This document shows, piece by piece, positions 19,811 to 28,808 of a stretch of DNA of 64,000 bases. Source of the stretch: Virgibacillus litoralis (GTDB lineage Bacteria > Bacillota > Bacilli > Bacillales > Amphibacillaceae); contig NZ_JAGGKK010000007.1 of the NCBI RefSeq assembly GCF_017873675.1, positions 1-64,000 of the forward strand, given 5' to 3'. Position numbers and translations under genes: made by a program. Within the stretch, counting starts at the first letter, position 1. Every line of letters begins with the position of its first letter. The notes beneath the pieces are model-generated. The model did not search any database and had not been told where the DNA came from. It saw nothing but the letters and a program-made list of their open reading frames with translations.

Positions 19811-20026
19811 ATGAATATTTTATTTAGTTTACTCCTCATCGTATTGATTGCCATCACGACAGGAACACATATCTATTTTGTATGGAAAAAGAAGGATTAT
19901 AAAACGTTATTCGTCCAATTTGGGATAGTCGGTCTCAGTATTGTTGCGGGGATTTTAGTGATTTATAATCTTTCAGACCCTTCGATTTCCAAATTATTAA
20001 ATATGTTGAGTCCACTGGAGAAATGA
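19811..20026 (+). CDS. Small two-helix membrane protein in the ger operon
   Basis: 71 residues: helix near 2-23, charged loop WKKKDYK, helix near 34-56. It lies 3 bases after gerC and 16 before gerB. Small two-helix proteins inside ger operons (D-type subunits) are known in Bacillus and in B. megaterium modulate receptor function; this gene has the size and position of one. The assignment to that class is inference. Confidence 0.8.
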   Translation: MNILFSLLLIVLIAITTGTHIYFVWKKKDYKTLFVQFGIVGLSIVAGILVIYNLSDPSISKLLNMLSPLEK

Positions 20027-20042
20027 AACGGAGGTACCAGCC

Positions 20043-21128
20043 ATGATTGAAAAAGGCAGAATTAGTAATATTCAGGCAGCAATGTTAGCTATCACATCCT
20101 TAACGATCATTGGACATTTGATATTACTAACAGTGGTTATCCACCAAAGTCGTCAGGATGGTTGGATTGCAGCTATTGCAGGCACCATTTTAGGGTTGGT
20201 TGGCATTATTTCATTAGTGAAACTGTCCCAAAGCTTCCCGGGTCTTACGTTAATTGAAATTTTATTTAAACATTTCTCGTGGATTGGGAAAATCATTGGT
20301 GTGCTATATCTGATTTATTTTTATATCATGGTTATTTTAGGAACAAGGTTGTTTGTAGAAGCCTATAAATTAATTATGGATGAAACACCAATGTGGGCCT
20401 TTGTGACAGTTATACTTCTTTTAACGTCTTTTATTGTGTATTTGGGATTAGAAACTATGGGACGACTGAATCAGATTATGTTACCAATACTCGTAATCAT
20501 CGCGATTGCGGTGGTCTTTATGACGATGGGGGAGAAGAAGGATTATACCAATTTGCTGCCAATTATGGGGGATGGTTTTATGCCTGTTACAATAGGGTCG
20601 TTGTCGGTAATGGGATGGTTTGGTGAATTTGTCATTTTGGGCATGATCCTTCCCTATGTTCAACGACCGAAAAAACTGGTGAAAACTGGGGTGGGAGTAG
20701 CAGTTGTTACGTTAATTTTTTTCCTTGGTCCAATTACTGGGCCAATTGCTTTATTTGGTGCCGATGAGGCTGCAAAAATGGCATTCCCCACCTTTTCAGA
20801 AGTTCGCTACATTGAAGCAGGAGAGGTTATCAATCGATTTGATGTTATTGCGGTTCTTTTTTGGACGATTGGCCTTATGATTCGAATAGCTCTATTTTAT
20901 TACGGATTAAGTTTAGGTTTGGCTCAAGCTCTTAAATTAAATACATATCAACCTTTAGTCATCCCACTAGCCTGGCTGATTGGAATAGGTGCCATTCTAT
21001 TCGCCAAGAATTATGCAGAACTAAATGAATTCCTGTTTGAGTCATATGTTCCTATAAATATACTGATGGGTGCAATTCTCCCATTGGCTCTATTCATTTG
21101 GGGATACAAGAAACGGAAAAAAGGGTAA
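20043..21128 (+). CDS. Spore germination receptor B subunit (GerB family permease)
   Basis: 361 residues with about ten membrane helices, the APC-fold endospore germination permease family. It starts with IEKGRISNIQAAMLAITSL, which matches the conserved first helix of GerB proteins, and ends in a Lys-rich tail. The B subunit is thought to bind the nutrient germinant. CGGAGGT precedes the ATG. Last gene of the operon, followed by a terminator. Confidence 0.93.
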   Translation: MIEKGRISNIQAAMLAITSLTIIGHLILLTVVIHQSRQDGWIAAIAGTILGLVGIISLVKLSQSFPGLTLIEILFKHFSWIGKIIGVLYLIYFYIMVILGTRLFVEAYKLIMDETPMWAFVTVILLLTSFIVYLGLETMGRLNQIMLPILVIIAIAVVFMTMGEKKDYTNLLPIMGDGFMPVTIGSLSVMGWFGEFVILGMILPYVQRPKKLVKTGVGVAVVTLIFFLGPITGPIALFGADEAAKMAFPTFSEVRYIEAGEVINRFDVIAVLFWTIGLMIRIALFYYGLSLGLAQALKLNTYQPLVIPLAWLIGIGAILFAKNYAELNEFLFESYVPINILMGAILPLALFIWGYKKRKKG

Positions 21129-21195
21129 GGGTGCTTCTGTCATTTCCTGTTTTTATATCAAATTTTTTGAAAACAATCACTTAAAAGCAACACGA

Positions 21196-21232
21196 AAATG
21201 CATTGATATTAATTAAATCAATGCGTTTTTTT
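21196..21232 (+). terminator. Terminator of the gerA-C-x-B operon
   Basis: GCATTGAT (21200-21207) pairs with ATCAATGC (21217-21224), followed by seven T. Confidence 0.85.
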
Positions 21233-21549
21233 ATGCCTATTAAAATCGTTCACCTCTAAGTTATGAGAACACGATTTCTATTCAATTCCAGTAAAAATGT
21301 CACTCATCAGAGTTATAAATCGTTGAAGCTATTTAATGTGGAAAAAGAAGGAATATTTAGGTGGTAGATAGAAGTGAAATGGTAGCAGGTAGAAGTAGAA
21401 TATAAACATAACTGTTTTAATCGTGATTACTGAAGTAATTAGGATTTCCATCAAATCTTCTAAGTAAACATTACAGCATATAATAGCCTAGTATATCATC
21501 AATAGTAGATTTGAGTAACTATATATAAATTATAAAGGAGCTGGTTATT
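21233..21549. other. Intergenic region with a partial CTCATC/TTATGAGA repeat
   Basis: Bases 21249-21325 contain two degenerate units (CACCTCTAAGTTATGAGAAC...TATTCAA and CACTCATCAGAGTTAT) of the repeat seen at 32145-32265. No gene is visible. The right end carries the AAAGGAG site for the acyl-CoA ligase. Confidence 0.5.
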
Positions 21550-23142
21550 ATGTTTTCTGCATTAACCCCACTTGATTGGAAACGGAGAGCGGTGAAATAT
21601 TATTCGGAAAAAACTGCGGTCATCGACGGGGATAAGCAGTTTACTTACAAGGAATTTGGGGAGCGTACAGACAAGCTTTCAGTGGCCTTACATGAAACAG
21701 GCATACGAGAAGGGGATCATGTTGCAGTAATGCTGCCCAACACGCACTATATGCTTGAGAGCTTTTATGGTATCTGTCAGCTTGGCGCTGCAATGGTTCC
21801 TTTGAATTATCGTTTAACTGCTGAGGACTTGAAATATATTATCAATCACAGTGATGCGAAAATGTTAATTGTTGATGAGGAGTTTTGTGGTCCGATTGAG
21901 GAAATTCAAGATCAGCTTTCGTTGGAACAGATTGTCATTGTTTCGGTTCCAGGCCATGAAACGACTATAAAAGGCGTGGATTATGAGGCATTTCTTCAAC
22001 ATGTTTCAAAGAATGCTGAACCTCCATTTGTTGAAATTGATGAAAATCAGCTTCTAACGTTAAATTATACGAGTGGAACGACTTCGAAACCTAAAGGTGT
22101 GATGTTGACTCATCGAGGTAATTACATCAATGCAGCTAATTTCATGTACCATCTTGGTGTTAATCACGATGATGTTTATCTTCATACATTACCGATGTTT
22201 CATGCAAATGGCTGGGGAGGCGTATGGGCGATTACGGCAGCTGGTGGTACCCATGTTTGTTTGAGGAAGGTCGATCCGCCTCATATTCTCGATTTATTTG
22301 AAAGTGAAAATATCTCATTGTTATGTGGTGCCCCTACTGTTGTGAACATGCTGGTAAATGAACCAAAAGCAAAGGAAACAAACGTTAAGACGCACCCGCG
22401 TATGGCGACAGCTGGCGCGCCCCCAGCTGCGGCTCTTATTAACAAAGCACAAGATATATTAGGGTTAAATATGATCCATGTTTATGGTTTGACCGAAACT
22501 TCACCTTTTATATTATATTGTGAATGGAAAAGAGAATTTGATTCAAAATCCGCTGATGAACAAGCGACAATTAAGGCGAGACAGGGGATTGAATTGGCAT
22601 TTAATGGAGAAACCAAGGTGGTCAATTCAGATGACGCAGAAGTTGCTTGGGATGGGAAAGAATTAGGAGAAATTATTACACGTGGAAACGTCGTGATGGA
22701 AGGCTATTATAAGGATGAGGAAAAAACTGCTGCTGCAATTAAGGATGGGTGGTTTTATACAGGGGATCTAGCGGTCACCCATTCGGATGGGTTTATCGAG
22801 ATTCGGGACCGTGCCAAGGATCTGATTATCTCCGGTGGTGAAAATATTTCTTCCACGGAGGTAGAAGGTGTATTGTATAAAAATCCGGCTGTTATGGAGA
22901 CTGCAGTTATCTCAATACCTGATGAGAAATGGGGCGAGGTCCCTAAAGCTATTGTAGTGTTGTATCCAAATACGAATGTAACGGAAGGGGAAATTATAGA
23001 CTATTGCAGGTCTAATATGGCTCATTTTAAAGCACCGAAAGCAGTTGAATTCGTGGAAGCATTGCCGAAAACAGCTACAGGAAAATTGCAGAAATATCGC
23101 TTAAGGGAAATGTACTGGGAAGGGTCGAAGAAGGTGAATTAG
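21550..23142 (+). CDS. Acyl-CoA synthetase (AMP-forming), long/medium-chain type
   Basis: 530 residues of the ANL superfamily. Core motifs: P-loop YTSGTTSKPKG, VYGLTETSP, GDLAVTHSDGFIEIRDR, ISGGENISSTEVE and the catalytic lysine segment PKTATGKLQKY near the C-terminus. It activates a carboxylic acid, probably a fatty acid, to its CoA thioester with ATP. The nearest relatives I recall are fatty-acyl-CoA synthetases of Bacillaceae; the chain length cannot be read from the sequence. Monocistronic as far as seen. Confidence 0.88.
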   Translation: MFSALTPLDWKRRAVKYYSEKTAVIDGDKQFTYKEFGERTDKLSVALHETGIREGDHVAVMLPNTHYMLESFYGICQLGAAMVPLNYRLTAEDLKYIINHSDAKMLIVDEEFCGPIEEIQDQLSLEQIVIVSVPGHETTIKGVDYEAFLQHVSKNAEPPFVEIDENQLLTLNYTSGTTSKPKGVMLTHRGNYINAANFMYHLGVNHDDVYLHTLPMFHANGWGGVWAITAAGGTHVCLRKVDPPHILDLFESENISLLCGAPTVVNMLVNEPKAKETNVKTHPRMATAGAPPAAALINKAQDILGLNMIHVYGLTETSPFILYCEWKREFDSKSADEQATIKARQGIELAFNGETKVVNSDDAEVAWDGKELGEIITRGNVVMEGYYKDEEKTAAAIKDGWFYTGDLAVTHSDGFIEIRDRAKDLIISGGENISSTEVEGVLYKNPAVMETAVISIPDEKWGEVPKAIVVLYPNTNVTEGEIIDYCRSNMAHFKAPKAVEFVEALPKTATGKLQKYRLREMYWEGSKKVN

Positions 23143-23286
23143 AAGGTGTAAGGGAAGAGAGATATTCCTGAGGCTTCATGGTTTACAAGTGTGATGGAGA
23201 AATATTGGAAAATCCATGCATTAATACATGCTTAGCATTTTTAATTTTTAGCAGTTTTCAAAGTATAACTACTTTCGTTCTGCATT

Positions 23287-23351
23287 AGTGATAATGAAAC
23301 AGTGCAGGTTGTCCTTAAAGATGGTAAAGTAGAGAAAAATATACAGGATTA
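23287..23351 (+). pseudogene. Possible remnant of an amidohydrolase C-terminus
   Basis: One frame reads SDNETVQVVLKDGKVEKN and stops at 23349. This resembles the last residues of metal-dependent amidohydrolases (imidazolonepropionase-like), whose C-termini often end in a VxxDGKxxK strand. Nothing upstream continues the gene, and a stop lies about 18 bases upstream, so only a stub remains. A terminator hairpin follows directly, as expected for the end of a former gene. Confidence 0.45.
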
Positions 23352-23374
23352 AATGCTGACTTTCGCATATTAAT

Positions 23375-23406
23375 GAGCATGGATACTATTCCATGCTTAT
23401 TTTTGC
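23375..23406 (+). terminator. Terminator-like hairpin
   Basis: AGCATGG (23376-23382) pairs with CCATGCT (23391-23397), then TATTTTT. It probably ended the degraded gene at 23287-23351. Confidence 0.65.
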
Positions 23407-23416
23407 AGGTAAGAGA

Positions 23417-23475
23417 AAATAATTTTTTCTTACTGCATAAGCGCAACTAAGGCTTGGTGATAAGCCAAATTTTTA
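23417..23475 (+). repeat. Short dispersed repeat (TTACTGCATAA..GCTTGG..AAGCC)
   Basis: Contains TTTCTTACTGCATAAGCGC followed by AACTAAGGCTTGGTGATAAGCC. The GGCTT/AAGCC arms can form a small hairpin. Close copies are at 7387-7448 and 40939-41012, shorter ones at 141-166 and 51953-51991. Confidence 0.75.
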
Positions 23476-23498
23476 ACATTTTAAAAGGAGCTGAGACA

Positions 23499-24797
23499 AT
23501 GGATACAAATAACTATTTCTCGTTAAATGAAAAACTGCTGGAAGAGTATAACGATGAACATAATTATGATGGTGTTCTAGGAGAACGGCTTGCCTTTCGA
23601 TTAAATGAATTATCTCAAATTGGTCTAACAGACGATAATGGTTCAGACCGGCCAGGTTTCTCAATGGAAGAGAAACAGGCAAAAGAATTGGTCTCAAGAT
23701 GGATGCAGGAAGCAGGACTGGATGTACGAGAAGATGGGGCCGGGAATATATTTGGACGACTTGATGGAAGAAATAACGGACTCCCGGCGATTCTAAGTGG
23801 TTCACATCTTGATAGCGTGCCAAATGGAGGCCATTTTGATGGACCGCTTGGGGTATTATCGGCATTGGAAGTGGTTGAAGCTTGGAATAAAACTGGTTTT
23901 AAGCCTGAAAAACCTTTTGAAGTAGTCATTTTTTCGGATGAAGAAGGGTCACGTTTTAATGGTGGGCTAAACGGTAGTGAAGCATTAATCGGAAATAGTC
24001 ACCTGGAGAAAAAATTAAAACTTGTTGATAAAGATGGACTAAGCTTTGAAGAAGTACTTAACAATGTTGAATTAACTATTGAAGGGTATTCTAAGGCTAA
24101 TCGCAATTTAGATGATATTGAAATGTTCGTTGAAGTGCATATTGAGCAAGGGAAGAGGCTTGAAAACAGGGAATTACCCTGTGGAATTGTCACAGGTATT
24201 GCAGGTCCGTGCTGGCTGGAATTAACGTTTACAGGAGAAGCAGGACATGCAGGCAATACACCTATGAACGACCGGAAAGATGCATTGGTAGCAGCAAGTG
24301 AGTTTATATTTGAAGTCAATAAGCTTCCAGGTCAAATAAGTGATTCAGCAGTTGCAACGGTTGGAAAGCAATTAGTTGAACCAAATGGCGTGAACGTGAT
24401 TCCCGGAAAAGTAGTTTTATATGTTGATATCCGGGATATCTTTCTGGAAACAAGGGATCAATTAGTAGATGAAGTATTATCTTTATCAAAAGAATTTTCC
24501 CAAAAACATCAAATTACTGTCGAGCATGAAGAGAAGTTGCGTGTAGAACCAGTTCCAATCGAGGAACAAACACAGAACATTCTTGAACAATCATTCCATG
24601 AACAAGGAATTGAGCCATATAAATTACCAAGTGGCGCAGGGCATGACGCAATGATTATTGGAGACAAACTTCCCGTTGCAATGCTGTTTATACAAAGCAA
24701 AGATGGTATAAGCCACAACCCAGCAGAGTGGTCTGATTTAAACGATTGCGTACAAACCGTTCATGTATTGAAAAACTTTATAGAAAACCTCCAATAA
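23499..24797 (+). CDS. M20 family amidohydrolase (N-carbamoyl-L-amino acid hydrolase / allantoate amidohydrolase type)
   Basis: 432 residues from the ATG at 23499, with AAAGGAG eight bases upstream; the longer reading frame from 23454 has no site. Zinc-ligand motifs of the family are visible: GSHLDS, HFDGPLG, SDEEGSRF, EVHIEQG and ISHNPAEWS. The two subfamilies, carbamoyl-amino-acid hydrolase and allantoate amidohydrolase (purine catabolism), are not separable by eye. No other ureide or hydantoin genes are nearby, so the pathway is open. Confidence 0.85.
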   Translation: MDTNNYFSLNEKLLEEYNDEHNYDGVLGERLAFRLNELSQIGLTDDNGSDRPGFSMEEKQAKELVSRWMQEAGLDVREDGAGNIFGRLDGRNNGLPAILSGSHLDSVPNGGHFDGPLGVLSALEVVEAWNKTGFKPEKPFEVVIFSDEEGSRFNGGLNGSEALIGNSHLEKKLKLVDKDGLSFEEVLNNVELTIEGYSKANRNLDDIEMFVEVHIEQGKRLENRELPCGIVTGIAGPCWLELTFTGEAGHAGNTPMNDRKDALVAASEFIFEVNKLPGQISDSAVATVGKQLVEPNGVNVIPGKVVLYVDIRDIFLETRDQLVDEVLSLSKEFSQKHQITVEHEEKLRVEPVPIEEQTQNILEQSFHEQGIEPYKLPSGAGHDAMIIGDKLPVAMLFIQSKDGISHNPAEWSDLNDCVQTVHVLKNFIENLQ

Positions 24798-24950
24798 GTG
24801 GCCTATAGACTTATAATAAAAAGCTCCAATTGACATTTAGGTCTTTATTCATATTGAATCTAAAAATTAAAGAAATAGTTTAAAATAAAGTTTTTTGATT
24901 ACAATATGTAAAGACTAGAATTGTTGATTTAACTTAAAAGGAGCTTCGAT

Positions 24951-25697
24951 ATGGAAAACATTCATGTAATTATTGAGAGACAAGAAGATCCAGATTCAAA
25001 GCCGTATAATGAAGAATTTACGGTGCCATATAGCCCTAATATGAATATAATTTCTGCCTTAATGTATATTCGGCAAAATCCAGTTAATAAAGACGGGGAA
25101 AACACGATTCCAGTACAGTGGGAAATGAGTTGTCTGGAAGAAGTTTGTGGTATATGTTCAATGCTCATAAATGATGTTCCTCGTCAAGCATGCTCAACCT
25201 TGGTCGATAAAATAGAACATCCTATACGGATAAAACCGATGAGAACATTTCCGGTTGTTAGGGATTTGATCATCGATAGAGAAGACATGTTTGATTCACT
25301 TAAAAGAGTAAAAGCATGGATACCCATTGATGGTACATATGATATCGGTCCGGGTCCAAGGATGAGTGAAAATAAGCGTGTAATGGCCTATGAGCTATCG
25401 AAATGTTTTACGTGTGGTGTTTGTTTAGAGGCATGCCCGAATGTGAATGATAAGAATGAATTTATGGGACCATTTGTTTTTCCTCAAGTTCGGCTTAAAA
25501 ATGCCCATCCTACCGGAGAAATGAATAAAGATGAACGAGTTGAAAGTTTCATGGATGATGGCGGACTACAAGGCTGTGGAAACTCCCAGAATTGTGTTCA
25601 AGTATGTCCTAAGGGTATTCCTATAACCACTTCAATTGGCGCAGTCAACAGGGAAGCTACAATTCAGTCATTCAAAAGCTTCTTCGGTGCAGATTGA
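24951..25697 (+). CDS. Succinate dehydrogenase iron-sulfur subunit, orphan copy
   Basis: 248 residues with the ferredoxin-like [2Fe-2S] ligands in SCLEEVCGICSMLI...RQAC and the [4Fe-4S]/[3Fe-4S] motifs CFTCGVCLEACP and NCVQVCPKGIP. It is very like B. subtilis SdhB in length and in segments such as GCGNSQNCVQVCPKG. SdhB normally sits in sdhCAB; here neither the cytochrome b nor the flavoprotein gene is adjacent. It could be a second copy or an exchangeable subunit. A terminator follows. Confidence 0.9.
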   Translation: MENIHVIIERQEDPDSKPYNEEFTVPYSPNMNIISALMYIRQNPVNKDGENTIPVQWEMSCLEEVCGICSMLINDVPRQACSTLVDKIEHPIRIKPMRTFPVVRDLIIDREDMFDSLKRVKAWIPIDGTYDIGPGPRMSENKRVMAYELSKCFTCGVCLEACPNVNDKNEFMGPFVFPQVRLKNAHPTGEMNKDERVESFMDDGGLQGCGNSQNCVQVCPKGIPITTSIGAVNREATIQSFKSFFGAD

Positions 25698-25720
25698 ATG
25701 GAATAAAGGATGAACAGAGG

Positions 25721-25752
25721 AAAACCTGTATCAAGAGTGATACAGGTTTTTT
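25721..25752 (+). terminator. Rho-independent terminator after sdhB-like gene
   Basis: AAAACCTGTATCA pairs with TGATACAGGTTTT, followed by T. It can serve both convergent genes. Confidence 0.9.
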
Positions 25753-25764
25753 AGTACCTTTAAT

Positions 25765-25941
25765 TTAGTTTCGATTGTTGCGGTTATTTCTATTGTTATT
25801 ATTGTTGTCGTTATTATTGTTATTGTTGTTATCTAAATCATCAACAAACTCGTTTTCATTAGCGAATTCAACATTGTCAGCGTTCTGGTTACGGTCGTTA
25901 TCGTTGTTGCGGTTATTGCGATTTCTGTCTCTGTTATCCAT
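25765..25941 (-). CDS. Asparagine-rich low-complexity small protein
   Basis: 58 residues from the ATG at 25941, with AGGAGG six bases upstream. The upstream in-frame ATG at 26028 has no site. The sequence is built of Asn, Arg and Asp: RNRNNRNN-type runs at both ends around an acidic core (VEFANENEFVDDLD). No family recognised. Such hydrophilic Asn-rich peptides occur among coat-associated and other dispensable proteins of spore formers, but no function can be assigned. The strong ribosome site argues that it is translated. Confidence 0.7.
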   Translation of the reverse strand: MDNRDRNRNNRNNDNDRNQNADNVEFANENEFVDDLDNNNNNNNDNNNNNRNNRNNRN

Positions 25942-26179
25942 AACTAACCTCCTATTTTTAGACTTAGTGTAAAAAATTACTTCCTGTTGCTCGAAGTATA
26001 ATTCCACCGCAAACCTTATTTTATCCATTTCAATTAAATTAATCCTAAACTTTTGTTTCTAATCAGAATAACGAGGATAAGATGAATATAAGCTTTTCAT
26101 GAAAATCGTGATATTTTGGATGATTTGACAAACACTAATAACTAATAAATACAAATTAGGAAAGGATGATTTTTATTCT

Positions 26180-26626
26180 ATGGATCATTTAAAAGCGTTA
26201 GGACTTAAATTTGTCGCTATTTCTATTACAGTATTCTCGATATTCGGGATTTTCTATGATGCCACCCTGTATAATCTGTTTTGGATAAGTCTGCTGGTTA
26301 CAGGGATATCTTATTTAATAGGAGATTTATTTATCCTTCGAAAATTCGGCAATGTTACGGCATCCTTTGCAGATTTTCCGCTAGCATTTCTGTCATTATG
26401 GATCCTGGGCAATTTGTTTCTAGCGGAAGGTATTCCCATTATAACTATTTCTATAATGGTAGCCTTCTTCATCACTTGTTGCGAACCTTTTATTCACGGA
26501 TTTATACAAGAACGTTTTGCTGATGGAGATGAACGCGAGGATTCACGATCACTAAATCAATTACAAACCGAGTTTTCCGAGGAGACGAATGAACATACGA
26601 TTAAAAGTGAAGATAGTGAAAAATAA
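26180..26626 (+). CDS. YndM-like membrane protein (DUF2512)
   Basis: 148 residues: four membrane helices (about 5-28, 33-53, 61-81, 85-107) and an acidic C-terminal tail of about 35 residues. The sequence HLKALGLKFVAISI, ISYLIGDLFILRKFGN and the ADFPLAFLSLW block match the YndM/DUF2512 family, which has no known function and is largely confined to bacilli. Monocistronic. Confidence 0.82.
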   Translation: MDHLKALGLKFVAISITVFSIFGIFYDATLYNLFWISLLVTGISYLIGDLFILRKFGNVTASFADFPLAFLSLWILGNLFLAEGIPIITISIMVAFFITCCEPFIHGFIQERFADGDEREDSRSLNQLQTEFSEETNEHTIKSEDSEK

Positions 26627-26770
26627 ATTATACTTCACTTCAAATAGAAGGATAATGGACATTACAGTTTCGTTCCCAATTTTTAATAAGGATCTATAGG
26701 CAAACCACATGAACCAAGTGCTGATAGATGAATATCCTATACTGATTTCAAAAAATAGGAGGAATATCTA

Positions 26771-26989
26771 GTGCAAATTGATCCGAAACTTAATGAGGCC
26801 CTTACAAATGCAAATTTATACTTTTTGTTAGCAAAAAAATACGAATATGTAGATCCAAAGAAGCATATGTACTTTTATCAAAAACATTTTTATTATGCTG
26901 AAATGGTTGACAAATTATATATGCAAATGGAAGAAAATATGGCACAACAGTACAACGCAATACCAAATAATTATAATACAATGTACTAA
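26771..26989 (+). CDS. Small Tyr/Asn/Met-rich protein, unknown
   Basis: 72 residues from a GTG with AGGAGGA upstream. A helical Tyr-rich stretch (YFLLAKKYEYVDPKKH) is followed by a short tail rich in Asn, Gln and Tyr. I do not recognise a family. The composition resembles minor spore coat proteins, but this is only an impression. A terminator starts 8 bases after the stop. Confidence 0.65.
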   Translation: MQIDPKLNEALTNANLYFLLAKKYEYVDPKKHMYFYQKHFYYAEMVDKLYMQMEENMAQQYNAIPNNYNTMY

Positions 26990-26996
26990 TTCACTT

Positions 26997-27022
26997 TAGG
27001 CCCGGTGACTAGGGCCTATTAC
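26997..27022. terminator. Short terminator hairpin
   Basis: TAGGCCC (26997-27003) pairs with GGGCCTA (27012-27018) between convergent genes. The T-run is weak on either side. Confidence 0.6.
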
Positions 27023-27038
27023 ATAAATTAGTTTTTAG

Positions 27039-27734
27039 TTAGATATGATCGTCCTTCTTATCAATATAAAGGGTGCCATCTGGCTGAACCTCTGCATAAA
27101 AGATTTGTGAGGGATAATTTACGTCAGCATTTTTAATTTGGCCTTCTACCCAATCCCTGTCAAGGTTTAATTTGGCTAAGTTTTTAGTGTTTATGATACC
27201 GTCAGATATTACTTCCGTTGCTATCGGATACGTGTCTGGTGTTGTGCTTAAAACATTCATATCACCTTTTGTTGCAGGTTGATTAATTTCTTTTTTCATG
27301 ACAGATAGTTTCCCGCTTGTTTCGAAAATAGCATAGGAAACATCAGACATAGAAAATATATTTTTTTGTCTCAGCAATGCCTTAAGTGCTTCAATATCTA
27401 ATCGGGTTTTACGAAGTGAATTTTCCATAATTTTACCATCTTTAATAACTATCACAGGATTTCCGGTAGTCACTTTTCGTGCACCTTTTGATTTAATATC
27501 AATAAAGCCCATAACAAGGGTGAATAAAGTCCATCCAACTAGAGCTAAAATACCGTTCCGTATACTTAAATTCTGACTTGTAACAAGACTTCCGGCAATG
27601 GTACCAATTGCAATTGCAGATACAAAATTAAAAAATGTCATTTGACTGATTTCTTTTCTACCCATAATCCTTGCTAAGATAAATAGTACAAAAAATGCTA
27701 ATATAATTCGAACTAGTAATTCAGGTACGCCCAT
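27039..27734 (-). CDS. DUF421 membrane protein
   Basis: 231 residues: three N-terminal helices with the family motif FILARIMGRKEISQMTFFNFVSA, and two DUF421 repeats with the VIKDGKIMENSLRKTR and FYAEVQPDGTLYIDKK signatures. It lacks the long tail of the protein encoded at 11993. It is the last gene of a probable five-gene leftward operon and follows the DUF3231 gene by 27 bases. Family members in B. subtilis (YetF, YdfS) are spore inner-membrane proteins tied to heat resistance. Confidence 0.87.
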   Translation of the reverse strand: MGVPELLVRIILAFFVLFILARIMGRKEISQMTFFNFVSAIAIGTIAGSLVTSQNLSIRNGILALVGWTLFTLVMGFIDIKSKGARKVTTGNPVIVIKDGKIMENSLRKTRLDIEALKALLRQKNIFSMSDVSYAIFETSGKLSVMKKEINQPATKGDMNVLSTTPDTYPIATEVISDGIINTKNLAKLNLDRDWVEGQIKNADVNYPSQIFYAEVQPDGTLYIDKKDDHI

Positions 27735-27761
27735 CTTGTTTACCTACTCTCAAATTAAATA

Positions 27762-28742
27762 TTATTTGCTTTTAGCCAGTGGTAATTGATCTAAGAAGCC
27801 AAATTCAATCATCAAATTAAGTGTGTCTTCGCCATATAATGATATTTCTGCTAATAGACGTGAAAATTCGACACCAATATCTTTTCTCATAATTGTTCCT
27901 AGTGCTGTACCATACCGGGAGACGGTTGATGATACAAATACCGAAATTTTATATAGCATTAAACGTTCTGAAAAAGGAGAAACTGTACTATCGGTGATTT
28001 CACTTTCCCACGTAGGAAGGTTTGGCAGTTCGTCCGCAGTCAATAATGATTGAAAAATGTCCATGTGTTTCTCTGTGATCTCCTGACCCCGTTTAAAATG
28101 CTCTCGCAGTTTGTTGGATGAACATATTTGAATAAAACTTCTAAAAAATTCATGTATCAGTTCCAAATTGATAAAGTTAGACTTTAACTGAGTAATTTCT
28201 GCCGCGTTGAGTGGCCGTCGCCCAGTAAGCCAATTACCTGCAAAGGACTGTTTTTGTACTTTTTCGACACTACCAGGGATAGGCAGGTGTATTTTTGGCT
28301 CGAATAGCCCTTTTTTCTCCATTAGCATAACAAGCTGATTAGTTAAGTTTACTAATTTAGTTACAACAGTTAGATAATAATTTCGTACATCAGAGTTTGT
28401 TGACTCTGACAAAGCAATCGTATAAACTGGACCAGCATCTTCTGACAAAATATATTTCACAAACAATATAATGTTGTCATTATATAGTGCAGGTGCCTTA
28501 AAATTAAGATCCTCACTTGAAAAACCTTGAGGTAGAGGATGGCCGGACTGATTTAATAAACTCTTCGCTTCACGTACTTGAAAGGAAGTAAGGTCAAGGG
28601 CTTTTTCAAGCCACTCGACTATTTCTGGGTCCTTTGCAGTTCCTATAAAGTAACTTGTCACCCCCACAGCCATTGAATTACTTAGATAGGAGTTCCAAAG
28701 ATTGGTGATTTCCCCAGGTGTTAAGGCATTTGTATTTTCCAA
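27762..28742 (-). CDS. DUF3231 family protein, two-domain
   Basis: 326 residues with the same duplicated helical layout as the proteins encoded at 14772 and 15829: LTPGEITNLWNSYLSNSMAV at the N-terminus, GNWLTGRRPLNAAE at the junction and STVSPFSERLMLYK in the second half. AGGAGG lies upstream of the ATG. It is preceded by the CBO0543 gene (66 bases) and followed by a DUF421 gene (27 bases). Its function is unknown. Confidence 0.85.
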   Translation of the reverse strand: MENTNALTPGEITNLWNSYLSNSMAVGVTSYFIGTAKDPEIVEWLEKALDLTSFQVREAKSLLNQSGHPLPQGFSSEDLNFKAPALYNDNIILFVKYILSEDAGPVYTIALSESTNSDVRNYYLTVVTKLVNLTNQLVMLMEKKGLFEPKIHLPIPGSVEKVQKQSFAGNWLTGRRPLNAAEITQLKSNFINLELIHEFFRSFIQICSSNKLREHFKRGQEITEKHMDIFQSLLTADELPNLPTWESEITDSTVSPFSERLMLYKISVFVSSTVSRYGTALGTIMRKDIGVEFSRLLAEISLYGEDTLNLMIEFGFLDQLPLAKSK

Positions 28743-28808
28743 AAATATACCCTCCTATATAGTCATTATGATTATTTTCCCCGCTCATCTACATATTATT
28801 CGAATATG

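Noticed and set aside
20393-20663. Frames inside the gerB gene of the first ger operon
   Set aside because: Both are out-of-frame shadows of a motif-supported membrane protein.
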